DNA of 64,000 nucleotides, taken from assembly GCA_947561395.2 (NCBI GenBank), contig OX387184.1, positions 21,787,687 through 21,851,686 of the forward strand, read 5' to 3'. This DNA comes from Buxus sempervirens. Its lineage: Eukaryota > Streptophyta > Magnoliopsida > Buxales > Buxaceae. This document shows positions 22,988-34,700 of this stretch, piece by piece (within the stretch, counting starts at the first letter, position 1; each line of letters opens with the position of its first letter). The position numbers were made by a program, and so were the translations under genes. The notes beneath the pieces were generated by a model. It made no database searches, was not told where the DNA came from, and was given only the letters and a program-made list of their open reading frames with translations.

Positions 22988-23653
22988 TCTTAGGTTTTTT
23001 TCTTGCCCAGAGTTTGAACACTTTGACCATGATTCCTGAATGGTGTCATGACAATAGCTTCTTGTACCCAAAATGCTTCAAACCTGAAGGGTTTTTGGCA
23101 AACTTTATTCTCAAATAGAAGGTCCACCACCAAGGGACAGTGATCGGATGCGATAATAGTTGAGAAATGACAATCGGGTGGGGAAACATATTAAAAAATT
23201 CACTTGACCCAAAAACTTTATCAATCTTTTCAGAAATTCGTCTCTGTCCTTGTTGCCCATTGCATCGTGTGAATTTAGGACCTTTCCTCTATATCTCAAA
23301 CAGCTCACATCCTTCAATTAATTCTTAGAACTTTTCTTTTTGACGCCCATTTAGAGGAAGTCCTCTCTTCTTGTTATCATCAAGCATGGCATTGAAATCG
23401 CCCATCAGCATCCACGATTTATTAAACTGCCTTGATATATCTTCAATAAACCTCCATTGATCATATGGAATCTCAACCTTGGAACTCGCATGAACAAAAA
23501 AAATTAACCACGTTAAACCTTTAGTGGAAACTTGCAATACAATAGCCCATCCAAAAGTATCAAAAATATGAACATCCAAATCAAAATTCCACATAATGAT
23601 AAATCCTTCTCTTTGATTGACAGCAGGTAAAACAAAAGAGTTCTTGAAGAAGT
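22988..23653 (-). pseudogene. LINE endonuclease remnant (5' part of the split LINE)
   Basis: Minus-strand translation gives GWAIVLQVSTKGLTWLIFFVHAS and WMLMGDFNAMLDDNKKRG, the strand and the GDFN loop of the exonuclease-endonuclease-phosphatase fold (GDFN at 23391-23402). It then continues with KPFRFEAFWVQEA, the usual segment between endonuclease and RT in plant LINEs. Stops and a frame change interrupt it near 23320 and 23100. The frame resumes at 16281 on the other side of LTR A. Confidence 0.82.
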
Positions 23654-25556
23654 CTCCAAAAGCTCAAAGACTTAAGGAGACTTCTTAAGAAATTAACATC
23701 TAAGACTATAACATGCCACCATACTTGTGAGACATGGAAAATCACCTAGATGACTTCTTTATCCTCACGCGGGGTTTAAAAAGATTCAGAGTCGCCACCA
23801 TTCAATTTAAGGTGTGAATGGACACCAAAGGGATCATAATAAAGCAAAATAGAGTTTAAAGCAACTCTAATTCGGGTTAAATCCAGAGATCAGGTAAGGG
23901 GATTTGGTTATAAGCAGGGGAAGGTGTTAGGCACCCCCAATTATCCGTACAAGACGGTTGCCATATGCTGTTTATGCTAGAAAAGGTACTTGCTAATCAA
24001 AAAATCAAAAGACTTAAAGAAAGGCAAACACATCTGTGATTTCTCCATATGAGTAATCCAATAAAACCTGGACTCTCTCTTTGGATTTATCACCTCTAGG
24101 ACTTCATGATTAAGTAAAATCAAGGTAAAAATTGATAAAAATCAATTTTAAAACAAATCTGGAAAAATCGAAAGCAATGAGGCTATAATAGCTTGAAAAC
24201 TTTGATCAACCATAAGACCTTCAATTTGAATTTAGATTCAACGAAACCAAAGCCAATATAAAGTTGATATGAAGTAGAATACTCAGTATAAAATTCAGAT
24301 TAATCCGATTAAAAGCGAGAGAGAAATACTCAAGCAAATCTGCTGTCAAAAACCAGAAAAAGTGACGAGTGCCTTACTTTGGAACTCTACCCATGGAGAT
24401 CTGCTCCATATAAATTGCTAAAAACTTGCATAAATGAAGTATATGGTGCCATCTTTCAAACGAAATAGGTCTCACACGAAACTTCATCCATATGTGCCTT
24501 GTATAACCTCTCAAACATGCCTCGAGGATCACAGATTAACTCAGAATTCTGCTATAGAGCAGCTTTGAGTCAATCAAACACACAAGACACAAATTAAGGA
24601 GAAAAACTCTTGAAACCTGTTGGATTTGAAAATAGATTCAAAAAGGAAAATATAGAGATAAAAATCACTTGAATTCGAATTAAAATGAGCAAATGGTGCT
24701 CGATCTAAGCAGCAAGTTCAGCATTCTGATCTGAATTGACCTGCCGACTTAGATCAAATGGTGTCAAAAGAAGGCTCCATAGAAATTGCTGAAAATTTTC
24801 AAGCAATAACTAGACACATCCACCTATTACATGTCTTTGGAATCATTCGAAAATTCATCCGGATGATTAAGTTATAAGTGTTCTAAGACAGGCCCTAGGT
24901 GCTGTCCAGGTTTCGAAAAACTGAGTGAATTGAAACAAAATTAGTACATGTGTGCAATGAACTCGGCCAAACTGATTTGAAATCAATAATAAAACTCTCA
25001 TGAAGTCCTAAGAACTCATTCTAAGGCCCTGGATCTCAGATTTTCCATATTAAACATGGAGAATCCTAGATCTAGCCTATTCTTGACAAAAAGAGGTGAA
25101 AAGTGTGTGTTCATGGTGGAAAACAATTGGTAGAAGAAGATTTGGATCCATTGCTATGGAAAGCATGGATCCTTGCATTTCATCCAAATCTAGATCCAAA
25201 TCACGCTACAGTATTCATGAACATAAGATCAACATGCATCTCATTCAAGGTAGGTTCTAAACCTAAAGTTCCATTCCAACTTCTTTTTCCCTAGGTTCTT
25301 TCTTCACGTTTTATGGCTAAAGAGGATTCCTAGGTACTTTGGAAGTGGTTTGGGGCTCCAAACACACACCAAGGCCTTATGCTACAGAAAAGTAGAAGGT
25401 GAGAGTGCAGAAATGTAATGTAAAGACTAGAAGAAGAGCTAGAACCTTACCTTAGTAGCTTGAGAGTCTTGAGACAGCAATCCGGTAGAGGTTCATTTCT
25501 TCTTCTAGAGCATCTAAGCTTCAAATTCTCAACCATTTGCAAGAGGAGGACCCTTA

Positions 25557-25564
25557 TATTTATA
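25557..25564 (-). promoter_or_regulatory. TATA box of LTR E
   Basis: TATAAATA on the minus strand, in the context CCTATAAATATAAGGG. Confidence 0.5.
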
Positions 25565-25764
25565 GGAACAGCCAAGGGTATAAAAGACCTAAGGATAGGC
25601 CAATAAAACCTTCTAGATTATTCCAATTCACATTTAAGGCATGAATTGGAGTAATTCCACAAGTTATGGAGGGCAAACTAGGGAGATCAGGTCTCCCAAA
25701 GAGAGGTAAGATGCGTAAATAAGGCTCAGATCTCGAGTCTTTGTGCAAATGACCAAATTGATAG

Positions 25765-26010
25765 AAACCGCATACACAGTGCGGTTTGACAAACCGCACT
25801 CTGTTTGCGGTTGCAGCACAAATCTCCACAAGCTGCACATACAGGGCGGTCCAAACTCAGTTGCATACTAATGATGGCTGCCGATGTGGCCTAACGGCTT
25901 GGCTGCCACGTGACAACCCACTTGCTTGCATGCGTGAAGCATTGACCAAAACTGTACTGTGTGTGCGGTCGCAACCAAATGGCCAAAAACCGCATAAAAT
26001 GTGCGGTCAG
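25765..26010 (-). repeat. AAACCGCA/GTGCGGTTT word cluster in LTR E
   Basis: AAACCGCAT (25765), GTGCGGTTT (25779-25787), AAACCGCAC (25791-25799), and further TGCGGTTG, GTGCGGTC and AACCGCAT words to about 26010, on both strands. The Tat-like 5' LTR carries the same words just upstream of its TATA box. Confidence 0.7.
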
Positions 26011-26189
26011 CACCTTTTTTGAATACTTTTGTCAAAGCTTAAACAACTCATTTAAAAATTCATTTTATTGTTCTCTCATGTTATAGTGCAATTTGGGGTG
26101 TCTACAATACTTCTGTAGCCGACGTCTACAACAACCCACTCTATCGACACTAATCCATTGATAGCCCTTTTCTTCTTGGTGGCATGACT

Positions 26190-26395
26190 TATCTATCACT
26201 ATTCAATGACGTAGCACCATACTGATATATAGTACTAAGGCATTTAATCCAGTCTATAGGTTGTCCCTTCCAAAACTTGAACTTGGGATATGGTGGTCGG
26301 CTCCGATACCATTTGTTCTGAAACCCCAGGCTTATGGAGACTTCATTAGTCAAGTAATTTACATCTAGGACCATAGCAACCTATCTCCATTACCT
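26190..26395 (-). mobile_element. Copia-like LTR/internal junction remnant
   Basis: Read on the minus strand, GGGGTTTCAGAACA is followed by AATGGTATCGGAGCC, which matches the initiator-tRNA-Met primer-binding site used by many Copia elements. The sequence upstream of it (TTATGGAGACTTCATTAG... on plus, about 26334-26395) resembles sequence at 10255-10298 and 23672-23720, hinting at a dispersed LTR-derived repeat. No coding region is left. The rest of 26112-26783 holds no recognisable feature. Confidence 0.4.
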
Positions 26396-26783
26396 GTCTG
26401 AAACAAAGCTCGTTTCTTGTTTTGGAGACAATAATCATCAAAATAACTTTTTAAGACTTCAACTTTGAAGTAGTTTAGAGTTCGTCTCTAACGTGGTCAG
26501 ATTTGAAAAATGCGGTCTCCTAGAAAAATAGTACAAAAGTTAGTGAAGAGAGTAAACCAAATGACACGTTGTTTTATCTTTTAACGCGGAATTCGAATGT
26601 TGCTTATATCGCATTTAAGAGTTTACGGGTCAATGCAATCAATGCTTCACCGGCACATCCTGTGTGGAAAAAATCCTGCAACCCCACCGTCCTTTAATAT
26701 TTAAAAGTTAAAAAAAAAATTTAAATACATCGAGATCAAAATTTTTTAATTTAAATAAACCAATCATTGCCTGTTATAGGAGG

Positions 26784-27151
26784 CAATGGCGGAACCAGGA
26801 CTTCAAATTTGGGGGGCAAAAAAAATTTTCAATTAACACTTGTCATAAAATATAGAAATTTTAATAAGTTGGGGGTGGGCAAACTAGAAATTTTAGAGGG
26901 GGTTCTCATGAAATATAGAAATTTCAATGAGTTGGGGGGGCAAACTAGAAATTTTCAAAGGGATTCTTATGAAATATAAAAATTTTCAATGAGTTAGGGG
27001 GGGGGGGGGGGGGGGGCAAACCAGAAAATTTAGGGGGGGGCAAAACTTAAATTTTAATTAAAAAATATATAAAACATATGCCTTTTTTATTAAAAATTAA
27101 AAATTAGGGGGGGCAATTGCCCCCCCTAAGATACACGTGGTTCCGCCACTG
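26784..27151. mobile_element. hAT-type MITE with perfect 8-bp TSD
   Basis: Termini CAATGGCGGAACCAGGA and (inward from the right) CAGTGGCGGAACCACGTG form TIRs. The 8-bp duplication ATAGGAGG is perfect (26776-26783 and 27152-27159). The interior holds three or four diverged copies of a ~60-bp unit, AATATAGAAATTTTAATGAG plus a GGGGGCAAACTAGAAATTT segment, and a pure G run at about 26998-27017. The right edge of the element at window position 1-96 is a relative. Confidence 0.85.
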
Positions 27152-27159
27152 ATAGGAGG

Positions 27160-28714
27160 GCCTCCAAGATTTTCGTTTCTTGATTTACAGAAGAAATCGT
27201 TTGTTGCATGAGTACATGAAAGCATTTCCTCTAAAGTCAAAATCTGATGGTTCTGTGAAACCACTAGCTAGGATGAGTTTGGATGTGTGGGACCCCTTCC
27301 TGACATAGGCATCCATCCGTGCATTTCACGTTAGCACCATTATGTGGCACTAGGAGAAACACTCTTGGCATGTGAAAAACAAGGGCTGTAAGATGCTCCA
27401 TGTGAAAGGAAGGTATATCATTCTTGAGGAAACAATTCAATCGAGGAAGTCATACCGACTTTGATGGTTTTTTTTAAAAAAAAAATATTTAATCAGTGGG
27501 TGGCATCGGTATACCTGAGTTGAACTATTTGATTCTGCACATAATTATGAATAATTCATGTCTTTCAGTAATAAATTAATTAACAAATAGAAGTCAATAT
27601 AAACAAAAAGGAGGAGAACTAAGGTCAATTGCGAATTCATGGAGTTCACTTTAAGAATAGTACAAGTTGTCTGGGATATCAAGATATTGCTTAATGAAAA
27701 TCACTTGTTTCTCGAGATGTAATTTCTTTCAATTTTAGAATTCAGGAGTTTCTCTATGTGGGATCCCACAACATTTTTTTTTTGCCTTTTCTTATCCAAA
27801 CGCTCTAAGCAAGTAAGAATCCTACATTTTCTTGCAGAGTTGCGGCATCCAAACACAGCCGTAATAGATACCAGCGGAGAGTAATACATGCAGGCAAAAG
27901 AATTTCTACATCAGAAGCTAACTGTGCATCTCATGGTAGTTGTCAAAAAATAGTGAAATAATAGGCATATCTTTAAAAATAATTTCTTTTTCCTTCAATG
28001 CGTATCTTTAAGTCCTGTACCTGATCATATGGGTCCCAAATTTTGGCCGTAATATCTACTAAACTTCCGAGTTCCGATGGAAGAGTCCCCTAAAGTCGCT
28101 ATCCAGCTTACAAGCTTCCAAGAATGAAAACTCCAAGAGGAAAACCAAAACAAAGTGGAGAAATAGAATATTTTCTTAGCATGTCCCATAGCCATATACA
28201 ATGAACCACTGGAATCAGACAAAACATCTTTCAGTATTGATTTCCTTTCACCTGTCTCTATCACTCACAATATTAGTTTACACCAAAATTCATCAATAAA
28301 TAGTTTTGTATTTGAACATGTGTATATGATTAGATAAACAATTTCAAGGGTACATATAGCTCCTCATTGGATGCCTTTGGATGTGGAGAGAATATGAGAA
28401 GTGGGTTGGAGACAACAACAGAATTGAGTAAAAAGGTTAGTGGTCTCTACTTCTATTATGATACATTTAAAAACAGACATCTCTTTGTTCCATCATTTTT
28501 GTTCCAAAGGTATCAGCTTTAGCATTTTCCTCATTCTCTAAATAACTGGAAAGTTGATTTTCCTGCATTCTATTGATGTCCAAAGCAGCCTTGGAGAATC
28601 AAGGTTGAAGCTGATGGATATTGATACATTCAGCTTCTCACTGTTTCTGGCACCTGTAAGTAACTTTTCCAAAGTCACAAGATACTTCCCATAATCTCCT
28701 CGATGTTGACGCCA
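27160..28714. other. Spacer and 3' flank of the RING-WD40 gene
   Basis: AT-rich sequence with no recognisable gene or element. The 3' UTR and polyadenylation site of the gene ending at 28715 should lie in its upper part. Small open frames (for example near 27701-27889 and 28025-28264) show no motif. Confidence 0.5.
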
Positions 28715-31700
28715 TCATGGTGAGCAATAGTACGCCTGGTAAAATAAAATCACGAACTTGGCACTAAATAAATGGTGAAAACAAAATTACTAGAGACGGT
28801 ACCTGATTAAAAATATTGCTTTCTGAATAAGGTTCATCATACAAGTCGTTCTTCGTCAAAAACTCATTTCATGAAAATAATAGATCAAGTATCCAAAGGA
28901 TCATTGGGATACTATTGTTGGAACAATGGAACCAAGGGTAAAACTGAAACTAGAATGATTAGAACCTTTATTGTCAATAATCAGAACATCAGGCGTAGCA
29001 TACGTTAGGGATAAAATTGAGGAGAGCGGGTTAAGGTGATATAGACATGTAAAGCGAAAACCTAAAGATGCATCTATAAGAAGGTGCAAAAGGATGAATA
29101 TTGAAGGGCCTATGAGATCAAGAGGAAGACCTTAAAAACAACATGCATGGAGTTAATAAAACACGATTTATACGAACGTAAATTAATTGAAGATATAATT
29201 TTTTATAGAATGAGATAGAGAGACAACATTCATGTTGGTGACCCCACTTTGGTCGGCATTGGCTTATGTTGATGATGATGATGATTTCTAATAGTGTAAT
29301 AACTTTTGTCCACATGAAAGGTGCTGGCTTTCACACCTTTTACTTTTCTTAATTTCAGATTTTAGAGTAGAATACTACAATATAATCTAAGAGAGCAAGG
29401 AAAAGTGGAAAAAAAAAAGGGAAGAAAAGACATTCCTGCATACCTTGATAACCTTATCAGCAAATCCTACAAGAAGCTTCCCCTCCCAGTAAGACAAAGC
29501 CGTAATGGCAGAATCACTAGGAATAGATCCAACTGGTCTGGTGTCTACTTGAAAGTCATCCCCTGATAATTCCTGCAAAATATAAACAAATTATAAGTAT
29601 AAAGAAAGTAAAACACTATTAATAAAATGAATAGGAAAATAGAAGTTACTATTGAATTATAGATACAGGTTTTATACCACATGATTTCTCTTTTACTTAA
29701 GATAACGAAGCCAATTAAACAGCTACGTGAAACAAAGAAGATTAGAGTAAATAAAAGACAAACTTCCGAGGAAAAAAATTGTAGGATGGTTCTATTAGAT
29801 CATAAATGAAAGGAACATTATATAAGCCATGCAAACCTGTATATATATAGTCTTATTCCAACCTCCCATAAAAAGCCATTTCCCCTTCATAGCAAGAGCC
29901 AAGATAGCACCATTGTCTGTTTGTGTTGATCTCACAAACACATCATCCCTCCAAATCTAAAAGAAGCAAGAACCATCACAAAGGAACAGCTTTGTCAATA
30001 ATGAATCATTACAACCACAAATAACCATTTCTTTGAGCAAACCGGCAGATTCAAATCCATGAAAAGCATAACCAGTTTGAGTATCAAAACCTTAATCAGG
30101 ATGTGTGTCAGAATTATTATGCTATCGGTAATGGAAGAGAATAACATTACGTACTATGATTAAAAAAAAACACTTGAAAACAAGTTGACAGGAGACTTTG
30201 ACGTATCACAAACCTTTATGCATCCATTGTCGTAAGCAGCGATAAGCATGTGGCAGTCAACAGCAAGTGAACAAACAGAGGTCACAATTCCAGGTGTATC
30301 ACCACCTAAAACTGTCAATGGACTGTGATCATTAAGACACCATAAGCGAATTGTTCCATCCCAACTCCCACTGTAAAGAACACCATCACATACTGCTAGT
30401 GCAGATACTACCGATCTATGACCATTCATAGTGCAAGAAATAGAGTAATCCTGAAGAAAGAGAAAACATGGATCAATTTACAGTAATGGCTGACATTTCA
30501 TTTTGCATATTAGAGATTTATACAAACTTGGATCAAACAAATTTCTAGTAGTGTGGATGCCATTTTTGTTGGCACATTGGATTAGATGTTTTTAGTCCAA
30601 GGTTAGATAAGGGAAAAAATTCGAAGGTAATGCTTGACTGCTTTATGTTTTAAATAGTTTGTCATTTAGTGTAATCTTCATCAAAAAGGTAAAAAAAATT
30701 CCAAAGGCAAGGACTAGTAATGAAAGGGATCATTAGGCATCACTATATTGAAGATTGTAATTGGCTTCATTTTGGAAAGCTCCACTCGTTTATGGACCTT
30801 TTTATCTTTGTGATCACAAAGATGTATTGTTGGAGCCAATCGAAGAAAGTATTCTATGCATATAAAATCAAAAAACCATAATTCTGAGAAATTATTCATA
30901 TTGAAAATAAATCATTGTAAATGAACACTGGCTAAGAGATCTCCACCCAGACATATGGACAATACATTGTCAGAAAAAAATAATAATAAATAAATAGAAG
31001 TTCCATTGTTATATAAAAAGAATGAAATCTCTATTCTGAAAAATCAATTTCCAACATTGTAATCATCTCAACTGTATCATGTTTGGAAGGCTCCAAATTT
31101 AGAACTATAAAATGCTTTGTGAAAAAGATATCTACCTGCCCATTTCCATGTACAGAGTTCTATTTTACATAAGAAAAAATTGCACAAAATTTAAGTAAGC
31201 ATCATTGTTTCACTGCAAAATATGACCTATATTTTTGTGTCCCTTCTATTTTTCATCTTCCATTATTTTAGTAAATTATCCTTTGCTGTCAGTCGAATAC
31301 AGATTCAAACACATTTCACTTTTACGCAAAAGCACCTGAAAATTACTAATCATTCATGTTGCTAAATAATGAGATTGGATCACGTGATAACACAATCATT
31401 ACCAGCAAAGACCATGCTTTGATCGACTTGTCTCCACTGCCAGTATAAAGGTATTCATTTCCAGAAACAGCCAAAGCATGAATTCCGCTATAACGCCAAT
31501 CCTTGTGCTCATACCAACTTTTTAATGGCTCATCCCCCACAGAGGTACCAATGCTCCAGATGAAAATACCACCTCCACTATCACCACTGATGCACAATGG
31601 TTGTTCTTCATCCACAAAGACTACTGCCATGACTCGATGCTCATGACCTCGTAATGACCGTACGCATGTAAAGTCCTGCACAGGATAAAATGGGAGGAAA

Positions 31701-34700
31701 AAGAATCACATATCCATATGCAAGAAACAAATAAATATTTTTTGAGAGAGAAAATTAGAACAAGAAAACACAAAACTAATAAAAGAAAGGCAGGCAAATA
31801 AAATCACACTTGTTGATTGCATATATCCTCTGCGGTAATGGGAAATTCAAGAGGTTTCACACACATGCACACACACACACATGCATATACATTCTCTAGT
31901 AACATTTGCCATTCTGATCCATACCACTTTTTATTTTTGTACCTGATGCATGAACAGGTACATGTCGTAAAACTTTCAGATGAGTAAAATTAATGATATT
32001 GTAATTCAGCACTGGGTTCAAATACATCCTCAAATTATCACTAACACCCAATGACCAAGTTTGAAATTCCCCCACTAAACCATGCCTCAGGCCCAATTTG
32101 GACATCCCTATCAGTCTTCATCCGTTTATCATATTCTGATTTGTTTCAACACACAGTTTTTAGCATTACCCAATAGTTTCTTGATCCACATTGTCAACAC
32201 AAGATGGCTAAATATTGTGACTTCTTTAGGTCTAGTTGCCAACATCCATCTTTCTGACATGATCTGTTGCGATTCATTTTTATGTAACTTTGAAAAGTTA
32301 AAGGTAATGCCTCAAAATGCTGTGGTAACTCACACTTGCATGACATAGGTCAAACTTGAATTTCACCCACAATCAGACTTAAATCAGGTATAAGCCAAGC
32401 TTTTAACTCAATTAGGTTTCTAATTTACTCCTTTTTTCTTTAATTTATTGCACGCTATTTTGCCAAAAACATTAAAAGGACTTGAAATGCAAGCTCATGA
32501 TATTAAACAACTTAGAAAAAAATTAAATAGCAACTAATCATGTCAATCACCTATTTTGTATCTCTCTTCCTTTCATAATTATGTTTTTGTAATGATGATT
32601 GGTTTTGGAGGGGGAAATGAAATGTAAACTTTGGTGAACTTTTGCCCATCCATTGTCTCACATCATCATCAATTATTATGGCTATTAGATCATCTTATGA
32701 CGTTCCATAGTTATAAGCAATCCTGTGTAATTAAACTAATAATCAGCATTGAGAACTACAGTAACATTTTTTTACCTGTAGAGACCACACATTGACTGTT
32801 TTATCAAAGGATGAGCTAAACAGAAACCCCCCTACAAAAAAAAAAATTAGAGATATGCTTAAAATACAATGTATGTGTAACCAACCAAAAGGAAGAGCTG
32901 CTCAAAGTACAGGAATGTAAGATAATCAAAAACATGCTTTCAGGAAAAAGCACACAACACGTACTCATGCACGCGCAGGCACACAGTAAGGAATGAATGT
33001 TTAAGAAGCATAAAATGAAAGCCTATGCAACGGATAAACTCAAGGGCTAGGAGAACAAATGACAAACGAGATCGGGAATATAGGTTGAAGTATAAGATGA
33101 GATGGATGAAAGCAGACTCTAGGGTAAGTAGCCGATCACAAAGATTTAAGAATACAACGAGAAATCAGGGTAATAAGAGCAAGAATTGTTCTCACACAAA
33201 CCATGGCATAGGAGATCATTTGGAGGGCGGAGTAGAGCATAGAGAGAGAGATGATGATGATGATGCCAAAGGACTAATGGACTTTTGATGCCTATATTGT
33301 AAGTGGATCATCCAGAGGCCCATTGGAAAGTTCAATCCAAAAGAGCTCACTTTCCCTTTGAATGGCCCCACAAACTTTTCCTTATGAAGTGAAAACAACA
33401 TAAATTTTGTTACACAGGCTTTTGGTTGCAAGACATCGAAAAAATTTTAATTGCAAAAAGGATTTGCAAATGAACATGTGATGAAAAATGATCTAACAAG
33501 ATTCGCTGCCCAAGAGATAAACAACAAACAAATGTAAAACTACAAAGACAAGGAAGAGCACAAGTAAACAATCTTCATCTAGAAATTTCTTGCTTCTTCC
33601 AACACCCGGGGAGCTGTATAAGAAAGCATCAGCCAAAGCAACCAAGAACTAAGGTCCATCCATCAATGATAATGAATGTCTATAAGAGAAACCACAAGAT
33701 ATGCCAAAATTAGGAGAGAAAGAAGGACCAGTGATCAAAGACCGTCTTATAATGACTAATATAGATGAGAGATGAGAGAAATTTACACCGATTTCCCCCG
33801 AAAAGAAACAATTAGCACTTTTGCAGCAAATTTTGATTAAATTGCCAATCATGAGAGAATGATATCTTGAAGCGCTCACAGAGTGAATGATGCTGGTGTT
33901 CAATCGATCTTATTACACACCAAACCAATTAAATGGCATCATGCTTATTCCCACCAAACTAGAAGTCTCCTATTACCCCTTGATGGCACAACCCTAGGAC
34001 CCCATCTGTCTCAGTAGGACACCATTATCCATGTCAAAGAAGAGCCTCTCCTTAACAGCACAGGTCCAATCCAAACATGCCATCAGGCTAAATTTAATTG
34101 ATGGATAGGATCATTACACCTCTGATATAAAAAAACCAAGAATCCAAATTTAGACAACTGCAGTCGCACCTCTAAGGCAAGAGCAACAGTAACGAACTAC
34201 AGAATCGTTTGTGCTAATCCTTGGAAAGTAGTGGTCAATGTGGCTCCTTCCTTCCAACCTTTATTCTCCTTTAGAATCCATTCTGGCTCGTCTCTATTTT
34301 TTACAGATATTTGGTGGAAGGATTATACCCTTGCCACTACCATAAACTTTTTCAGATTAGACTTCTTTCCGACCCTTTGGTATCTGATATCCTGTCTTGT
34401 AGCTCTATAGATTTGGTTTGGAATCTTAGGTTTCATTGGGATCTCCATTTAGCATAAATGAAGGAGCTTGCTTCCCTTTTTGAGGACCTTAATTCTGTCT
34501 TCTTGAACCTGGTAGTCCTGATTGTCGTGTTTGGACTCTTTCTTGTCATGGGTCCTTCTCATTGAGTTCTTTCTTTGATTTCCTTTGTTGTATTCTGGTT
34601 CGGGCAAGTCCCTATTTCTCTCCACATTTCCTTTGGAAATCTCCAGCCCCTCCCTAAGTCAAAGCCTTTCTTTGGAAGGTATTTCAAATGGTATTAATAA

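Larger units (their letters stand above)
12888..23653 (-). mobile_element. 5'-truncated LINE (non-LTR retrotransposon) interrupted by nested solo LTRs
   Basis: The element lies on the minus strand. Its poly(A) tail appears as a T run at 12888-12899, and a 12-bp target duplication CTCCAAAAGCTC flanks it (12876-12887 and 23654-23665). Removing the LTR insertion 16282-22987 joins an endonuclease part (22988-23653) to reverse transcriptase, zf-RVT and RNase H parts (13098-16281), leaving about 4.05 kb. Domain order EN-RT-zf-RVT-RNase H is that of plant L1-like LINEs. The 5' end lies inside the endonuclease domain, as usual for incomplete target-primed reverse transcription. Several frameshifts and a destroyed RT active site show it is dead. 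Confidence 0.88.
23726..26106 (-). mobile_element. Tat/Ogre-like solo LTR E
   Basis: On the minus strand it begins TGTAGACACCCCAAATTGCA (26106) and ends TTTTCCATGTCTCACA (23726). The 5-bp duplication ATACT is perfect (23721-23725 and 26107-26111). The terminal part contains GGGTGCCTAACACCTTCCCC and GGTGGCGACTCT, words typical of Tat-lineage LTR ends. TATAAATA lies at 25564-25557, and a group of GTGCGGT/ACCGCAC words lies upstream of it (25765-26010). At 2.38 kb with no internal region it is a solo LTR. Short frames inside show no domain. Confidence 0.83.
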
